Assembly: GCF_900110345.1 (NCBI RefSeq)
Contig: NZ_FODJ01000004.1
Span: 60,932-124,931, forward strand
Source: Amphibacillus marinus
GTDB lineage: Bacteria; Bacillota; Bacilli; Bacillales; Amphibacillaceae
Direction: 5' to 3'
DNA: 64,000 bases
Below, piece by piece: positions 18,322 to 28,221 of the stretch (positions are counted from its first letter, which is position 1; every line of letters starts with the position of its first letter). Under the pieces are notes generated by a model. It worked only from the letters and a program-made list of their open reading frames with translations. It did no database searches and was not told where the DNA came from. The position numbers and the translations under genes are program-made.

Positions 18322-18933
18322 ATGTATCAAGAATTACCTTTATCTATAAATACGGAATGCACCTCAACAAGCCCGCAAATGTCGGTGTACTTTCCGGTAC
18401 TAACTGATTTCGCTGACCAATCAGTTCAATACTTTGTCAATATGCAAATTGTTAACGGGGTACAACAATTAATTAAGATTCAAGAAACAGAGTTTACTAC
18501 TCCAATTGTTGAGATGCTAGGTCTATATGAATTAAAAAACAATCAGCAGCAGGTTTTAAGTTTAGTACTATCAAATTACACCTATCATGACAAGGCTGCG
18601 CATGGTATGACTTTTTTAAAAGGGTTAACGTTTAATCTGCCCGAGCTTAACGTCTATCAGTTAAATGAACTGTTTAAGCCAGGGACTAATTATGTAGAGG
18701 TAATATCTGCACATGTTGCGGCTCAAATTAAGCAACGTGACCTACCATTGCTACAACCGTTTGAAGCAATTAAACCTGATCAGGATTTTTATATTGCAGA
18801 TAAAACTTTGGTGATTTTCTTTCAGTTGTATGAATTAGTTGCTTATGCTTTTGGGTTTCAGTATTTTCCAATCTCGATTTATGACCTAAGCGAAATTATT
18901 AATGAAGACGGACCATTAGGAAGAATGCTTTAA
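18322..18933 (+). CDS. RsiV-like DUF4163/DUF3298 domain protein, soluble form
   Basis: 203 residues from the second of two adjacent ATGs, 7 bases after GGGGG. Residues about 25-90 resemble DUF4163. The rest matches DUF3298: YTYHDKAAHGMT near 93, LNELFKPG near 122 and a C-terminal FFQLYELVAYAFG...FPISIYDL region. In Bacillus these domains form the extracellular part of anti-sigma RsiV and the front of PdaC, where they bind lysozyme or cell-wall ligand. Here neither a signal peptide nor a membrane helix is visible, even from the earlier GTG/ATG starts near 18229, so a cytoplasmic form is suggested. Confidence 0.75.
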   Translation: MYQELPLSINTECTSTSPQMSVYFPVLTDFADQSVQYFVNMQIVNGVQQLIKIQETEFTTPIVEMLGLYELKNNQQQVLSLVLSNYTYHDKAAHGMTFLKGLTFNLPELNVYQLNELFKPGTNYVEVISAHVAAQIKQRDLPLLQPFEAIKPDQDFYIADKTLVIFFQLYELVAYAFGFQYFPISIYDLSEIINEDGPLGRML

Positions 18934-18947
18934 TCCTATATTGGAAA

Positions 18948-18975
18948 TGGCCTAGCGAATTATACTGCTAGGCCA
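18948..18975. terminator. Bidirectional hairpin terminator
   Basis: Perfect 9-bp stem TGGCCTAGC/GCTAGGCCA with a 10-base loop between two convergent genes. There is no T-run on either strand, so it may be an attenuating or mRNA-stabilising hairpin. Confidence 0.6.
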
Positions 18976-18985
18976 TCATGGATAA

Positions 18986-20440
<1,455 letters not shown>

Positions 20441-20490
20441 TCAGGTGATAAAAGCTTCAAAATAAGCTAATAACCCCTGCTAATAATAGT

Positions 20491-20607
20491 GCAGAATAAC
20501 TGTCAGTAAAAGTCTAATCGTTTAGAGCACGCACTTTGGTTATCCCTGTCGATGTTGCCTATGATGCTAATAATCAGTGGGGGATAGAGAAAACCCCCAC
20601 TGATTGA
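20491..20607 (-). repeat. Dispersed 3'-end repeat, copy A
   Basis: Lies between the PTS stop codon and the GH1 gene. On the plus strand it carries CAGTAAAAG, GCACTTTGGTTA, then GATGCTAATAATCAGT and a perfect 12-bp hairpin AATCAGTGGGGG/CCCCCACTGATT (20572-20605). Blocks recur in the same order near 25.6, 40.25 and 60.6 kb. Confidence 0.75.
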
Positions 20608-20615
20608 AAACCATG

Positions 20616-22511
20616 TTATCGAATGGCTTTAATAATTTTCTCACCTTGTGCAACGTTTGATTCAGTTAAACTAATGATATCACCAAAATCAGCAGAATTT
20701 GTAATAACAATTGGTGTAATAGTTTTATATCCCTTGCTGGCAATGTCGTTTAGGTCGAACTCAATTAGTTTATCACCAACAGTTACTTTCTGCCCTTTGT
20801 CAACAAAGTACTGATAACCTTCCCCATTAAGCTGAACAGTATCAATTCCGACATGAATAAGTAGCTCGAGGCCATCATCACTCGTTAGACCGATTGCATG
20901 CTTTGAGTCAAAGGTAGCTGTTACAGTCCCAGAAATAGGTGACGTTACCACGCCATCAGCAGGTTTAATTGCAACCCCATTACCTAGAATCTCCTCCGAA
21001 AACATTCCATCCTCTACAACAGCTAGTGGGACAACAGAACCGTTAATTGGGGAGTAGATCACTTCTTCAGTTGCTGATCCTGTTTGCTTTTCTTCGGTCT
21101 GATCTGTCACACTTCCTGGTTTACTGGCGGCAAGTGCATCTTCTTCCTTACTTGGATCTTTGTACAGAATATATGAAACAATGAAGGCAACCACGATACT
21201 AATTGCAGCACCAATAATCGCAAAGGTGAAATGACTTAATGTGTCATCACCAATATAGCTTGGTAAAGTGAGTATGCCTGGTGAACCACCAGCAAAGTTT
21301 CTGACTCGGAAAATACCCATAAAGAGACCACCGACACCCCCACCAATCATAGCGGCATATAACGGTGTTTTATAGCGCAGGTTTACCCCGTAAAGTGCTG
21401 GTTCAGTAATACCAAACAGTCCGGTTAAGCCGGCTGTAGAAGCTAATTGCTTAATTGTAGAATCTTTACTTTTAAAGCTGACGGCTAGCGCTGCTGCGCC
21501 TTGTCCAACATTAGAAGCAAGCATACCTGGGTAAATAACCGTATCATAGCCATTTACCATCCGGTTGTTAATTCCAATCGGAACAAGACCGTAGTGTGTT
21601 CCAGTAGCAACAAACAAAGGTGATAACGCTCCGATAATTAATGGAACAAGCCATGGACTAAAGTTTTCTAAAGCGGTAATACCTGATGAAATAAGCTCAC
21701 TAATATAATGACCTAAAGGTCCAATGACAACCAAAGCAAACGTCCCGACAATAGCAATCGTAATTAGCGGCTTACTAAAGAATTTGATTGCCTTTGGTGA
21801 GATGCGATCAGCAATCGGCTCAATATAAGACATGAACCATACGGATAAAATAATTGGAATAACTGATGAGCCATAAGTCACGGCAGAAATCGGTAAGCCG
21901 AACAAGCTGATGCCATCACCTGCTTCTAAACTATTAACCATGGTGACAAAATTCGGGTGAAGTAAGATACCACCAATCATCATCGCTAAAAACATATTTG
22001 CTTTAAATTTTTGCGCTGATGAAGCAGCTAATAAAATTGGCAAAAAGTAAAAGGCGGAATCGGCCATAAAATTAACGACTTGATAGGTTTGGCTTTCGTT
22101 ATTAACCAGTTCAAAAACTACTAATAAAGAAAGGACAGCCTTTAACATCCCAGCTGCAGTGATGGCAGGAAGGATAGGTGTGAAGATCCCGGTTATTGTG
22201 TCAATAACCTTGGCCACTGCTTTGCGATCATCCTTTTTATCGTCCTCGTCATTATTTCCACCAAGTTCGGGAGCCTGTTTAGCCATTTCCTTATAAACAC
22301 TGCCAACATCACTACCGATAATAACTTGGTATTGCCCACCTTTAGATACGACGCCCATAATCCCGGGAGTATTTTTTAACTGTTCGGTATTTGGTAAATC
22401 GTTGTTCTTTAAATTAAAGCGTAACCTTGTTGCACAATGTCCAACATTGTTAATATTTTTTTCGCCACCTACATTTTCCAAAATGGTCTTTGCTAATTCT
22501 GGATAATTCAT
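20616..22511 (-). CDS. bglP: PTS beta-glucoside transporter subunit IIBCA
   Basis: 631 residues with all three domains in one chain. IIB (1-90) has the phospho-cysteine C26 in VGHCATRLR. IIC (about 110-460) has roughly ten membrane helices. IIA (about 490-631) has phospho-histidine H553 in LLIHVGIDTV. It imports and phosphorylates beta-glucosides such as salicin, arbutin or cellobiose. RBS AGGAGGAAC. It lies 126 bases after licT, with a LicT target and terminator in between, so its expression depends on antitermination. Confidence 0.94.
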   Translation of the reverse strand: MNYPELAKTILENVGGEKNINNVGHCATRLRFNLKNNDLPNTEQLKNTPGIMGVVSKGGQYQVIIGSDVGSVYKEMAKQAPELGGNNDEDDKKDDRKAVAKVIDTITGIFTPILPAITAAGMLKAVLSLLVVFELVNNESQTYQVVNFMADSAFYFLPILLAASSAQKFKANMFLAMMIGGILLHPNFVTMVNSLEAGDGISLFGLPISAVTYGSSVIPIILSVWFMSYIEPIADRISPKAIKFFSKPLITIAIVGTFALVVIGPLGHYISELISSGITALENFSPWLVPLIIGALSPLFVATGTHYGLVPIGINNRMVNGYDTVIYPGMLASNVGQGAAALAVSFKSKDSTIKQLASTAGLTGLFGITEPALYGVNLRYKTPLYAAMIGGGVGGLFMGIFRVRNFAGGSPGILTLPSYIGDDTLSHFTFAIIGAAISIVVAFIVSYILYKDPSKEEDALAASKPGSVTDQTEEKQTGSATEEVIYSPINGSVVPLAVVEDGMFSEEILGNGVAIKPADGVVTSPISGTVTATFDSKHAIGLTSDDGLELLIHVGIDTVQLNGEGYQYFVDKGQKVTVGDKLIEFDLNDIASKGYKTITPIVITNSADFGDIISLTESNVAQGEKIIKAIR

Positions 22512-22541
22512 GTTCGTTCCTCCTGAAATATGAAATAAAAA

Positions 22542-22597
22542 ATACCTAAATAATCTCCTGATAACCTCTTGTTAAACAGGGGGAGTTATTTAGGTAT
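22542..22597 (-). terminator. Leader terminator before the beta-glucoside PTS gene
   Basis: Stem ATACCTAAATAA/TTATTTAGGTAT, read on the minus strand, followed by TTTTTTA. It overlaps the end of the LicT target at 22593-22621, so the two structures exclude each other: the classic BglG/LicT attenuation switch. Confidence 0.9.
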
Positions 22598-22621
22598 AGC
22601 CTGCACAACCAGTAACAATCC
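22593..22621 (-). promoter_or_regulatory. Ribonucleic antiterminator (LicT target)
   Basis: The minus strand reads GGATTGTTACTGG, a short loop, then GCAGGCTATACC, which matches the RAT consensus of Bacillus licS/bglP leaders. Bound dimeric LicT stabilises this hairpin and prevents the overlapping terminator, so the PTS gene is read only when a beta-glucoside is present. Confidence 0.92.
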
Positions 22622-22637
22622 TATGTTAATTATTTAA

Positions 22638-23480
22638 TTAAATTGACGAGCCTGTTACTCTTCTGATATGAATAGTTAAGTAGATCATCTCGTCTTCTTT
22701 AAGATCGCGACCGAATTCCTTAATAATATACTCGCGAATTTTTAGGGCACAGTCATACTCTTGCTTATAGCGTTCTTTTAAAATAAACAAGAAACCGGCG
22801 TCTTTATCCTGCTCGAGCTCAACACCACGGTATAAACGATGAACAAAAAATTTCAAATGTGTGATAAAGCGCTCATAATTTAGGGAATACTCATCTAAAT
22901 CAATTTTATAAAAATACTTAATAATATTAAGGATGTTTTGAATAATTTGCGTCATTTCAGACACTTCACTAACCTTAGACATGTCAAGCTCTGCGTTGAC
23001 GATATGCAAAGCAATGAATCCTGCTTCGTCCTCTGGCAATGCAATACCAAGCTTAGCCTTAATAATTGAAATGGCTTCTTTTCCAATTAGATACTCATGA
23101 TTATAGAAACGTTTAATCTCCCATAGTAAGGCATTTTTAATTGGTAGCTTCTTTTGAAAACGTTCAATAGCGTAATCAATGTGATCGGTCAGTGTTAAGT
23201 AAATGTTTTCACTTAGTTTCTTTCCTAATGATGCTTTGGCAAAGCTAATAATTTCATTGGCAACTTGAACATGCTCTAATTTAATGTTAGCAAGTAGCTG
23301 GGTAAGCTTACTCGTAGTCATGTCCTTATTGCTTGTATATACTTTCTCTATTGCCTCTTCATGAATAGGATCACCAGGCTTCTTCTGAAAACCAATCCCT
23401 TTTCCCATTACTAACACTTCATTGTTTGCGCTATCAATAGATTTGACAATGTTGTTGTTAATTACTTTATTTACTTCCAC
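22638..23480 (-). CDS. licT: BglG-family transcription antiterminator LicT
   Basis: 280 residues. The N-terminal CAT RNA-binding domain (1-57) begins MEVNKVINNNIV and includes LVMGKGIGFQKKPGD. PRD1 (about 70-165) and PRD2 (about 175-280) contain the conserved histidines in DHIDYAIER, LHIVNAEL and LTIHIRRV that are phosphorylated by the PTS. It binds the RAT upstream of the PTS gene. Its own leader contains a second RAT-like sequence, so it probably controls itself as well. Confidence 0.95.
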   Translation of the reverse strand: MEVNKVINNNIVKSIDSANNEVLVMGKGIGFQKKPGDPIHEEAIEKVYTSNKDMTTSKLTQLLANIKLEHVQVANEIISFAKASLGKKLSENIYLTLTDHIDYAIERFQKKLPIKNALLWEIKRFYNHEYLIGKEAISIIKAKLGIALPEDEAGFIALHIVNAELDMSKVSEVSEMTQIIQNILNIIKYFYKIDLDEYSLNYERFITHLKFFVHRLYRGVELEQDKDAGFLFILKERYKQEYDCALKIREYIIKEFGRDLKEDEMIYLTIHIRRVTGSSI

Positions 23481-23545
23481 AGATTCTATCTCCTCGGGTG
23501 AGATTACATCAGCTAGCTAACCCATTAACTTTGTCAATCAGTCAC

Positions 23546-23575
23546 GTATAGCCCATTTATAATGGTAACAACCCT
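23546..23575 (-). promoter_or_regulatory. Second RAT-like element, in the licT leader
   Basis: On the minus strand GGGTTGTTAC, then CATTATAAATG, then GGCTATAC follow the same order as the strong RAT at 22593-22621. It starts about six bases after the predicted start of licT transcription. No clear T-rich terminator follows, so it may be a weaker or partly decayed switch. Confidence 0.5.
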
Positions 23576-23587
23576 GACTTTATCCTT

Positions 23588-23616
23588 ATTAGAACATAAG
23601 GTATATTTAATGTCAA
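23588..23616 (-). promoter_or_regulatory. licT promoter
   Basis: Minus-strand TTGACA (23611-23616) and TCTAAT (23588-23593), separated by 17 bases. Placed so that transcription starts just before the RAT-like element. Confidence 0.75.
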
Positions 23617-23643
23617 CCTTTTTTAAGGTATGAGAATAAGTGT

Positions 23644-23658
23644 TTGAAAGCGCTATCT
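23644..23658. promoter_or_regulatory. Catabolite-responsive element (cre)
   Basis: TTGAAAGCGCTATCT fits the Bacillus cre consensus WTGWAARCGYTWWCW at every position. It lies about 28 bases upstream of the licT -35, so CcpA probably represses the operon when glucose is available. Confidence 0.8.
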
Positions 23659-23798
23659 TTTAAGAGGTGGAATGATTACGGTTGGATAAAGCGTATAATC
23701 CATTACTACTGGATGGTTAATAGAGCACAGGGGTGAGGGGAGAGAAAAAGACCAGATGAGACAAGTCGAATAAACGAAACTGTTTTCTTAATCGGTTC

Positions 23799-23828
23799 GC
23801 TCCTTCGGCTTGATGGCAACGAAGGAGC
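23799..23828. terminator. Hairpin after rsbR-like gene
   Basis: Perfect 9-bp stem GCTCCTTCG/CGAAGGAGC with a 12-base loop, about 20 bases 3' of the RsbR-family gene on the minus strand. No clear T-run follows. Confidence 0.55.
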
Positions 23829-23846
23829 TTTATCCGCGATCGCTGG

Positions 23847-24653
23847 CTAATTTGCTTTTTTTAAAAATTGAATCGCACGATAGAGGGTTGCAAAAGTATG
23901 AATAGAACGAAAGTTAATATTTAATTGGACAAGCTTTTGTGCAAGTTCGGGCCTTATCCCACTAAGAATAACTTGAATCCCTATTACACTTAAGGCTTCA
24001 TTCAGATTAACTAAAATGCCGGCAACCATGGTATCGACGATTGGAACACCGGATAAATCAATCAGCATAGTCCTAACGCCTAATGATCGTCCTTCATAAA
24101 GAGCAGTTTCAATTAATGAATCAGCTCGTTCCTCATCAAGTGTCCCAATAATCGGAATGATGGCTATTTGGTCTGATATTTGTACAATTGGGGTAGATAA
24201 TTCTTTAACTAATTGTTCAAATTCATTATATTTTTTTACGTAATGCGTAATGTAACATTCACTTAAATAAAGACCAGCTTGATTGGCTAAGCTATTAAAG
24301 TCTTTAATAACAGAATAAAAATCTGTGTAGCTAAGCGCATTGTATTTAGCTTCTTCAATCATAATGGTCTCAACGGCATCCTGACAGACTTTAACTTGTT
24401 CAATGGCAAGCCTAATAGATAAATCCTCACTTATTAGTACACTAGTAAATTGATCGCACCAATCGCGTAACATCATAAAATCGGTTGCTTGGCTAATGTG
24501 ATCTGCATAAATCTCAATTAGTCTTTCTCGCCAATCCGGAAGCTGAACTGCAGGTTTAGCAGTATCCAAACGATAGCTAGCTAAGATAGCCTTATTATGT
24601 AATATTTTCTTTCCTATAGCCTGTTGAATGTCTTTCGGTGAAACTTTAGTCAT
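23847..24653 (-). CDS. RsbR-family STAS-domain stressosome protein
   Basis: 268 residues with an excellent AAGGAGGTGA ribosome site. The N-terminal part (about 1-150) is helical, as in the non-haem-globin sensor domain of RsbR paralogs. The C-terminal STAS domain (about 160-262) has LSGVPIVDTMVAG, whose Thr corresponds to a phosphorylated Thr of RsbR proteins. RsbR paralogs form the stressosome shell with RsbS and release RsbT to start the general stress response. No rsbS, rsbT or sigB gene lies nearby, so it would be an orphan sensor acting in trans. Confidence 0.85.
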   Translation of the reverse strand: MTKVSPKDIQQAIGKKILHNKAILASYRLDTAKPAVQLPDWRERLIEIYADHISQATDFMMLRDWCDQFTSVLISEDLSIRLAIEQVKVCQDAVETIMIEEAKYNALSYTDFYSVIKDFNSLANQAGLYLSECYITHYVKKYNEFEQLVKELSTPIVQISDQIAIIPIIGTLDEERADSLIETALYEGRSLGVRTMLIDLSGVPIVDTMVAGILVNLNEALSVIGIQVILSGIRPELAQKLVQLNINFRSIHTFATLYRAIQFLKKAN

Positions 24654-24790
24654 AGGTTTAATTCACCTCCTTTTTGGGTATAAAATTATTAAAACTGCTA
24701 GATTGTTTGACAAGTTTATCATAGTGAGATTAAGGCATAAAAATCAAGTAGGCACTTTTTGGTGCCTACAAAAATAAGGAGCACAAAGCG

Positions 24791-25120
24791 ATGAGAGAGA
24801 CAGAAAATCATCCAATTGAGGTAACAATGGATGTCGTTTGTGGTAAATGGAAGGCTATTATTTTGTTTCAGTTGTTAGAGGGGACTATTCGCTACAATGA
24901 GTTGCATAGGAAAGTGTCGGGGATTAGTAAAAAAATGCTGACACAGCAATTGCGCGAGTTAGAACAGGATTTACTAATTAAACGAATGGAATATGATGAA
25001 TTACCAACGCGAGTAGAGTATGAACTAACGACATATGGTAGGAATTTAGAAGCGACGCTTTATTTTATGGCCAAGTGGGGCAGCGAACATCGTGAAAAGA
25101 TGGAGAGAAGTGGTGCGTGA
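24791..25120 (+). CDS. HxlR-family winged-helix transcriptional regulator
   Basis: 109 residues, with the HxlR hallmark GKWKAIILFQLL near 19-30, then RYNELHRKVSGISKKMLTQQLRELE for DNA recognition and the wing VEYELTTYG. HxlR proteins often respond to aldehydes, oxidants or disulfide stress. One cysteine (C18, in DVVCGKW) sits at the position used for sensing in YodB/HypR-type members. RBS AAGGAG. It is divergent from rsbR; the target is not evident, though an SDR gene lies 600 bases on. Confidence 0.9.
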   Translation: MRETENHPIEVTMDVVCGKWKAIILFQLLEGTIRYNELHRKVSGISKKMLTQQLRELEQDLLIKRMEYDELPTRVEYELTTYGRNLEATLYFMAKWGSEHREKMERSGA

Positions 25121-25132
25121 TCACGCACCACT
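25109..25132. terminator. 24-base perfect palindrome overlapping the hxlR stop
   Basis: AGTGGTGCGTGA and its exact complement TCACGCACCACT; the stop codon TGA is the last triplet of the left arm. No loop beyond the turn and no T-run. It may end transcription in both directions or be a binding site. Confidence 0.5.
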
Positions 25133-25163
25133 GTTTGACTACTTGCTATTATGAACGGGTTAG

Positions 25164-25439
25164 TTACATACATTGAAAGCTCCAAACTTGATTAGGGTTA
25201 ATGCTGTGATAAACCCATCCTAGTCTCCCCCATCTAAACCCACTGATCCGCTGGCGTGTAACGAAGGTTGGAAAATACCAAAACTGCTGACCGTTATTTA
25301 ACCAGATGTAAGTGTTGGTAAATAAGCATCTTCTTATGCCTCGAGCTCCTTGTTGGCCTCCAATACTTAATGGAGCAATTTCAGGTGGAGCAGCCGTTGG
25401 TACAGGTGTTGCAGTTGGTACGCGTAAGTTCTCATTCAT
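25164..25439 (-). CDS. Small conserved aromatic-rich hypothetical protein
   Basis: 91 residues. The first 25 are Pro/Ala/Thr-rich and disordered. The rest has the pattern CLFTNTYIWLNNGQQFW, FPTFVTRQRISGFRW and WVYHSINPN...SFQC, known from short Bacillales and Clostridia proteins of unknown function, some with collagen-like or proline-rich front ends. Two conserved cysteines flank the aromatic domain. No signal peptide. It is monocistronic, with a modest AAGAAGG ribosome site. Confidence 0.65.
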   Translation of the reverse strand: MNENLRVPTATPVPTAAPPEIAPLSIGGQQGARGIRRCLFTNTYIWLNNGQQFWYFPTFVTRQRISGFRWGRLGWVYHSINPNQVWSFQCM

Positions 25440-25590
25440 TTAAACAGCCTTCTTTCATTTTTTTTTACTTTAATTAGCACAGTCAAATGCCTAGTCATGC
25501 TTATGTTAGTCTATGATTAGCTTCAACAAAAGTGACGAGTAACTGCAGTGTGCATTCATGAAATTGGCTTAAATGTAAGAAAAGATTTAG

Positions 25591-25715
25591 CGCAGACTAA
25601 CACAGCCAGTAAGTACCTGGTTCGTCCAGAGATGGCACTTTGGTTAGACATTGGCTGCATACCTGGAGTACTAACAATTAGGGGATGATAGAGAAACCCC
25701 AACTGATTAAAGCGT
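25591..25715 (-). repeat. Dispersed 3'-end repeat, copy B
   Basis: Shares CAGTAAGTACCTGGTTCGTCCAGA, GCACTTTGGTTA, a TACTAACAATTAGGGG arm and CCCCAACTGATT with copies A, C and D. It lies directly 3' of the SDR gene on the minus strand. The left arm of its hairpin is eroded. Confidence 0.7.
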
Positions 25716-25725
25716 CATGTTATTT

Positions 25726-26547
25726 TCACTTAGCTAACCGTTTTAAAATAAAGTATTCTAGCGTACGCCAAGGTAGGAGTCGCTTGACCAAGAGAAGCAA
25801 GTGTGCGCCTTTGCCGATAGTATAATAAAGCTTGGGTTTCCTTGATTGACAGATACGCTTAATTAAGTTGGCTACCGCTTTAGGATCTTGACCTTTATCT
25901 CTAGCTTGCAGGGCATAATTTAAGACTGTCTTTTTAAGTGTGCTTTGTGTTTCATTAATTTGAGCAAGGCCTTTTGACCAGATCGCTGTTTTAAAGGAGG
26001 CAGGTGCAACTAGAGAAACAAAGATATTATCCTTAAGCAACTCAATTCTAAGACTCTCGCTAAAGCCAGCTAAGGCAAATTTAGAAGCGCAATAAGCCGA
26101 CATACCAGGTAACCCTATGTAACCACTGATGCTACCAATGTTTATAATTTGTGCGCGATCTGACAGTTTAAGTAAGGGTAATAAATGATGAGTAAGGGAG
26201 AAGACGCCATTTACATTTACATCTAGCTGGTGTCGCCATTGGGCATCAGCTAAATTGTCAATAAAGCCACCCTGGCAATAGCCAGCATTATTAATTAGCA
26301 CATCAATATGGGTGTGCTGTTCTGCGAGGTAGTCTTTAAAATTAAGCACATTTTCCAGTTCAGTAACGTCAAGGCGATAAATCTCTAGATTGTTGGCAAG
26401 TCCACGTTTACGTGCTTCTGCTAGTAATCGGGATGAATCAGCGGTCATGCGCATCGTCGCAATAACGTAATAATTGGCCTCCAACAGCTCTAAAGTAGTA
26501 AGGAAGCCGAATCCACTATTGGTTCCAGTTATTACAGCTTTTTTCAT
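25726..26547 (-). CDS. Short-chain dehydrogenase/reductase
   Basis: 273 residues from the ATG behind AAGGAGAGAG; the longer frame to 26583 lacks a ribosome site. Classical SDR: TGTNSGFG at 7-14, NNAG near 88, catalytic Ser in GSISGY, and Y-x-x-x-K as YCASK. A C-terminal basic helix region (LLLLVKRLLPWRTLEYFILKRL) may associate with membrane, as in short-chain enzymes acting on lipids or retinol-like substrates. The substrate is unknown. Confidence 0.88.
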   Translation of the reverse strand: MKKAVITGTNSGFGFLTTLELLEANYYVIATMRMTADSSRLLAEARKRGLANNLEIYRLDVTELENVLNFKDYLAEQHTHIDVLINNAGYCQGGFIDNLADAQWRHQLDVNVNGVFSLTHHLLPLLKLSDRAQIINIGSISGYIGLPGMSAYCASKFALAGFSESLRIELLKDNIFVSLVAPASFKTAIWSKGLAQINETQSTLKKTVLNYALQARDKGQDPKAVANLIKRICQSRKPKLYYTIGKGAHLLLLVKRLLPWRTLEYFILKRLAK

Positions 26548-26635
26548 TTTTAACTCTCTCCTTGTCACAATAAAAATAAGCACCTGGGATAGATGCTCTT
26601 AATTAATCAGAGCGCATAGCTTCAGATGCTTACGT

Positions 26636-26791
26636 ACTCAACTTTCACATTAACAGTCCAGCTAAGCTGGCTTCAGCCAGCTCTACGTATGGCGCACTAA
26701 ACAGATAAGAAAGTCAACAGGGCTAGTGCACACCGACTCTTCCATACACAATCAAGGCTTAATGACCATTTTTAGTGTGCGAAAGTTGAGT
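26636..26791. mobile_element. MITE-like repeat, copy 1
   Basis: A 156-bp non-coding element bounded by inverted ends ACTCAACTTTC and GAAAGTTGAGT, with TA on both outer sides. The internal phrase GATAAGAAAGTC, the CACCGACTCT segment and CAAGGCTT are shared with copy 2 in the same orientation. It contains a small hairpin AGCTGGC-TTCA-GCCAGCT. The size and inverted ends suggest a non-autonomous element; no transposase is in the window. Confidence 0.65.
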
Positions 26792-26810
26792 TATTAAGAA
26801 GTATTACTAA

Positions 26811-27710
26811 TTAATTATTAGAAAATATTGATAAAAACCAGTCCCAGATGGCTTCAAAAAAGTTTACCACACTTCTAATAACGCCTTGCCCTTCTTCGCT
26901 TTCAGCAAAGTCACCTAACCAATTCCGAGTTGCTTCAATGGTATCCGTTACTTTGCCCCAATCAATATTTAAGTTTCTTAATTTATTAAATAAATCAACA
27001 AGCTGACTTAACTGGCTATCCGTTAAATTAATGCCAAGCTCGTTCGCGAGTCGTGAAATTAGGTCACGAAGTTCTTCAGCTGTTTGTGGATTTTCCTGTT
27101 CAATCCGCTCTTTAATTTGGTTCATAAAATCAACAGCCGTATCCTCATCAATTCCAGCGTCTTCTGCTAATTCAGCAGTTACTACCATTTCTTCGTTAGC
27201 GGCTTGTTTAAGTTCTTCATTAATGGTTTCACCAGTAGTCTCCTCATATGCTTTTATAATTCCAGTTAAAGCACCTGTACCGGAGACGGCAAACGGAGCG
27301 GTGACATAAATCTCAGCTCCACTAACACCAGCAGTTGCAAGGGCATTTGTGTACATGGCGCCAGTAATATAGTTAATGTTGTTGGTCGTAACGGCAATTC
27401 CGGTATTATCATTGCGTAAGGTAATTTTTGCTGAAGAAATAGCATTTGATCCGATTTGACTAGCTGGAATGTATTCACCTAAATAATTGTGTTCCTCTTG
27501 ATTTGTGACATAGATAATTTCGTAGGCATCTTCATCCTCAACACCGAGGTCAGATAAAACGGTTGCTCGTTGTTCAGCCGACAAATCCTCACCTAATGTA
27601 ATAATTACTTCCCCTTCAATTGCATCAGCAAAGACAGGTGGGAGTAACGTATATAGAAAAAATGCCACGGCCATTAATAATATACTTGCTTTTGGGATAA
27701 GGTGTTTCAT
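26811..27710 (-). CDS. DUF1002 secreted protein (YpuA-like)
   Basis: 299 residues. The N-terminal signal peptide is about 1-28 (SILLMAVAFFLYTLLPPVFADA, cut near ADA). DUF1002 spans about 35-250, with VIITLGEDLS, GLSGAxIYVTAP-like GVSGAEIYVTAPF and an acidic helical C-terminal half ending in a hydrophobic tail (FFEAIWDWFLSIF). The Bacillus relative is YpuA, of unknown function and cell-wall linked. RBS AAAGGAGGCA. The gene is flanked on both sides by direct copies of the MITE-like repeat. Confidence 0.88.
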   Translation of the reverse strand: MKHLIPKASILLMAVAFFLYTLLPPVFADAIEGEVIITLGEDLSAEQRATVLSDLGVEDEDAYEIIYVTNQEEHNYLGEYIPASQIGSNAISSAKITLRNDNTGIAVTTNNINYITGAMYTNALATAGVSGAEIYVTAPFAVSGTGALTGIIKAYEETTGETINEELKQAANEEMVVTAELAEDAGIDEDTAVDFMNQIKERIEQENPQTAEELRDLISRLANELGINLTDSQLSQLVDLFNKLRNLNIDWGKVTDTIEATRNWLGDFAESEEGQGVIRSVVNFFEAIWDWFLSIFSNN

Positions 27711-28085
27711 TTAAATGCCTCCTTTATTTGCAAAAAGGGTAATTTTTCAATAACCCACTCTCTATCTTACACTAAAACAATTAGCTTGTCCGCTTTTATC
27801 ATAAGTCTATGTGTAATCGGTTATTATAGAACTGCTAAACATAATGATAAACTATTAAAGAGAGTTTACTATAATTAATAAGACGACATTGAGAAGAAAT
27901 TAGTTACGCAGAAAGGTAGTAAGCTGCACAATAAAAACTCACTTACGTACAAGTAAGTGAGCATACATTTAGCGGTATTCGTTTAATTATTCTGTTAGAT
28001 CGCCACCGTCAACGATAAAGGAAGGTTCACTTTCTTTTGTACTTCAATTTTTGATTTTGCACGATTGGATTAATTCATGCTAAGT
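27711..28085. other. Intergenic region with hairpin
   Basis: About 375 bases with no gene. A perfect 9-bp hairpin CTCACTTAC/GTAAGTGAG (27938-27961), with five T after it on the minus strand, is probably a terminator for transcription coming from the aminotransferase. The part near 27727-27800 should hold the promoter of the DUF1002 gene. Confidence 0.5.
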
Positions 28086-28221
28086 ACCCAACTCCGCGGA
28101 AAGCGAATCCATTGCTTTTCCGAACGATACAGCTCGCCACATTGATAAGAAAGTCGTGCATACCGACTCTCCTAAACAAGTTCAAGGCTTGATGACTATC
28201 TTCAGTGTGCGAAAGTTGAGT
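28086..28221. mobile_element. MITE-like repeat, copy 2
   Basis: 136 bp in the same orientation as copy 1. The right half (28143-28221) is closely similar to 26703-26791. The left end is degenerate (ACCCAACTCCG instead of ACTCAACTTTC) and followed by a CGGAAAGCGAA...TTTTCCG hairpin. Its right inverted end runs into the aminotransferase gene and encodes its last codons and stop. Confidence 0.6.

Noticed and set aside
27985-28060. Short minus frame ending SEPSFIVDGGDLTE
   Set aside because: Looks protein-like but only about 18 codons are open; at most a gene remnant, not enough to call.
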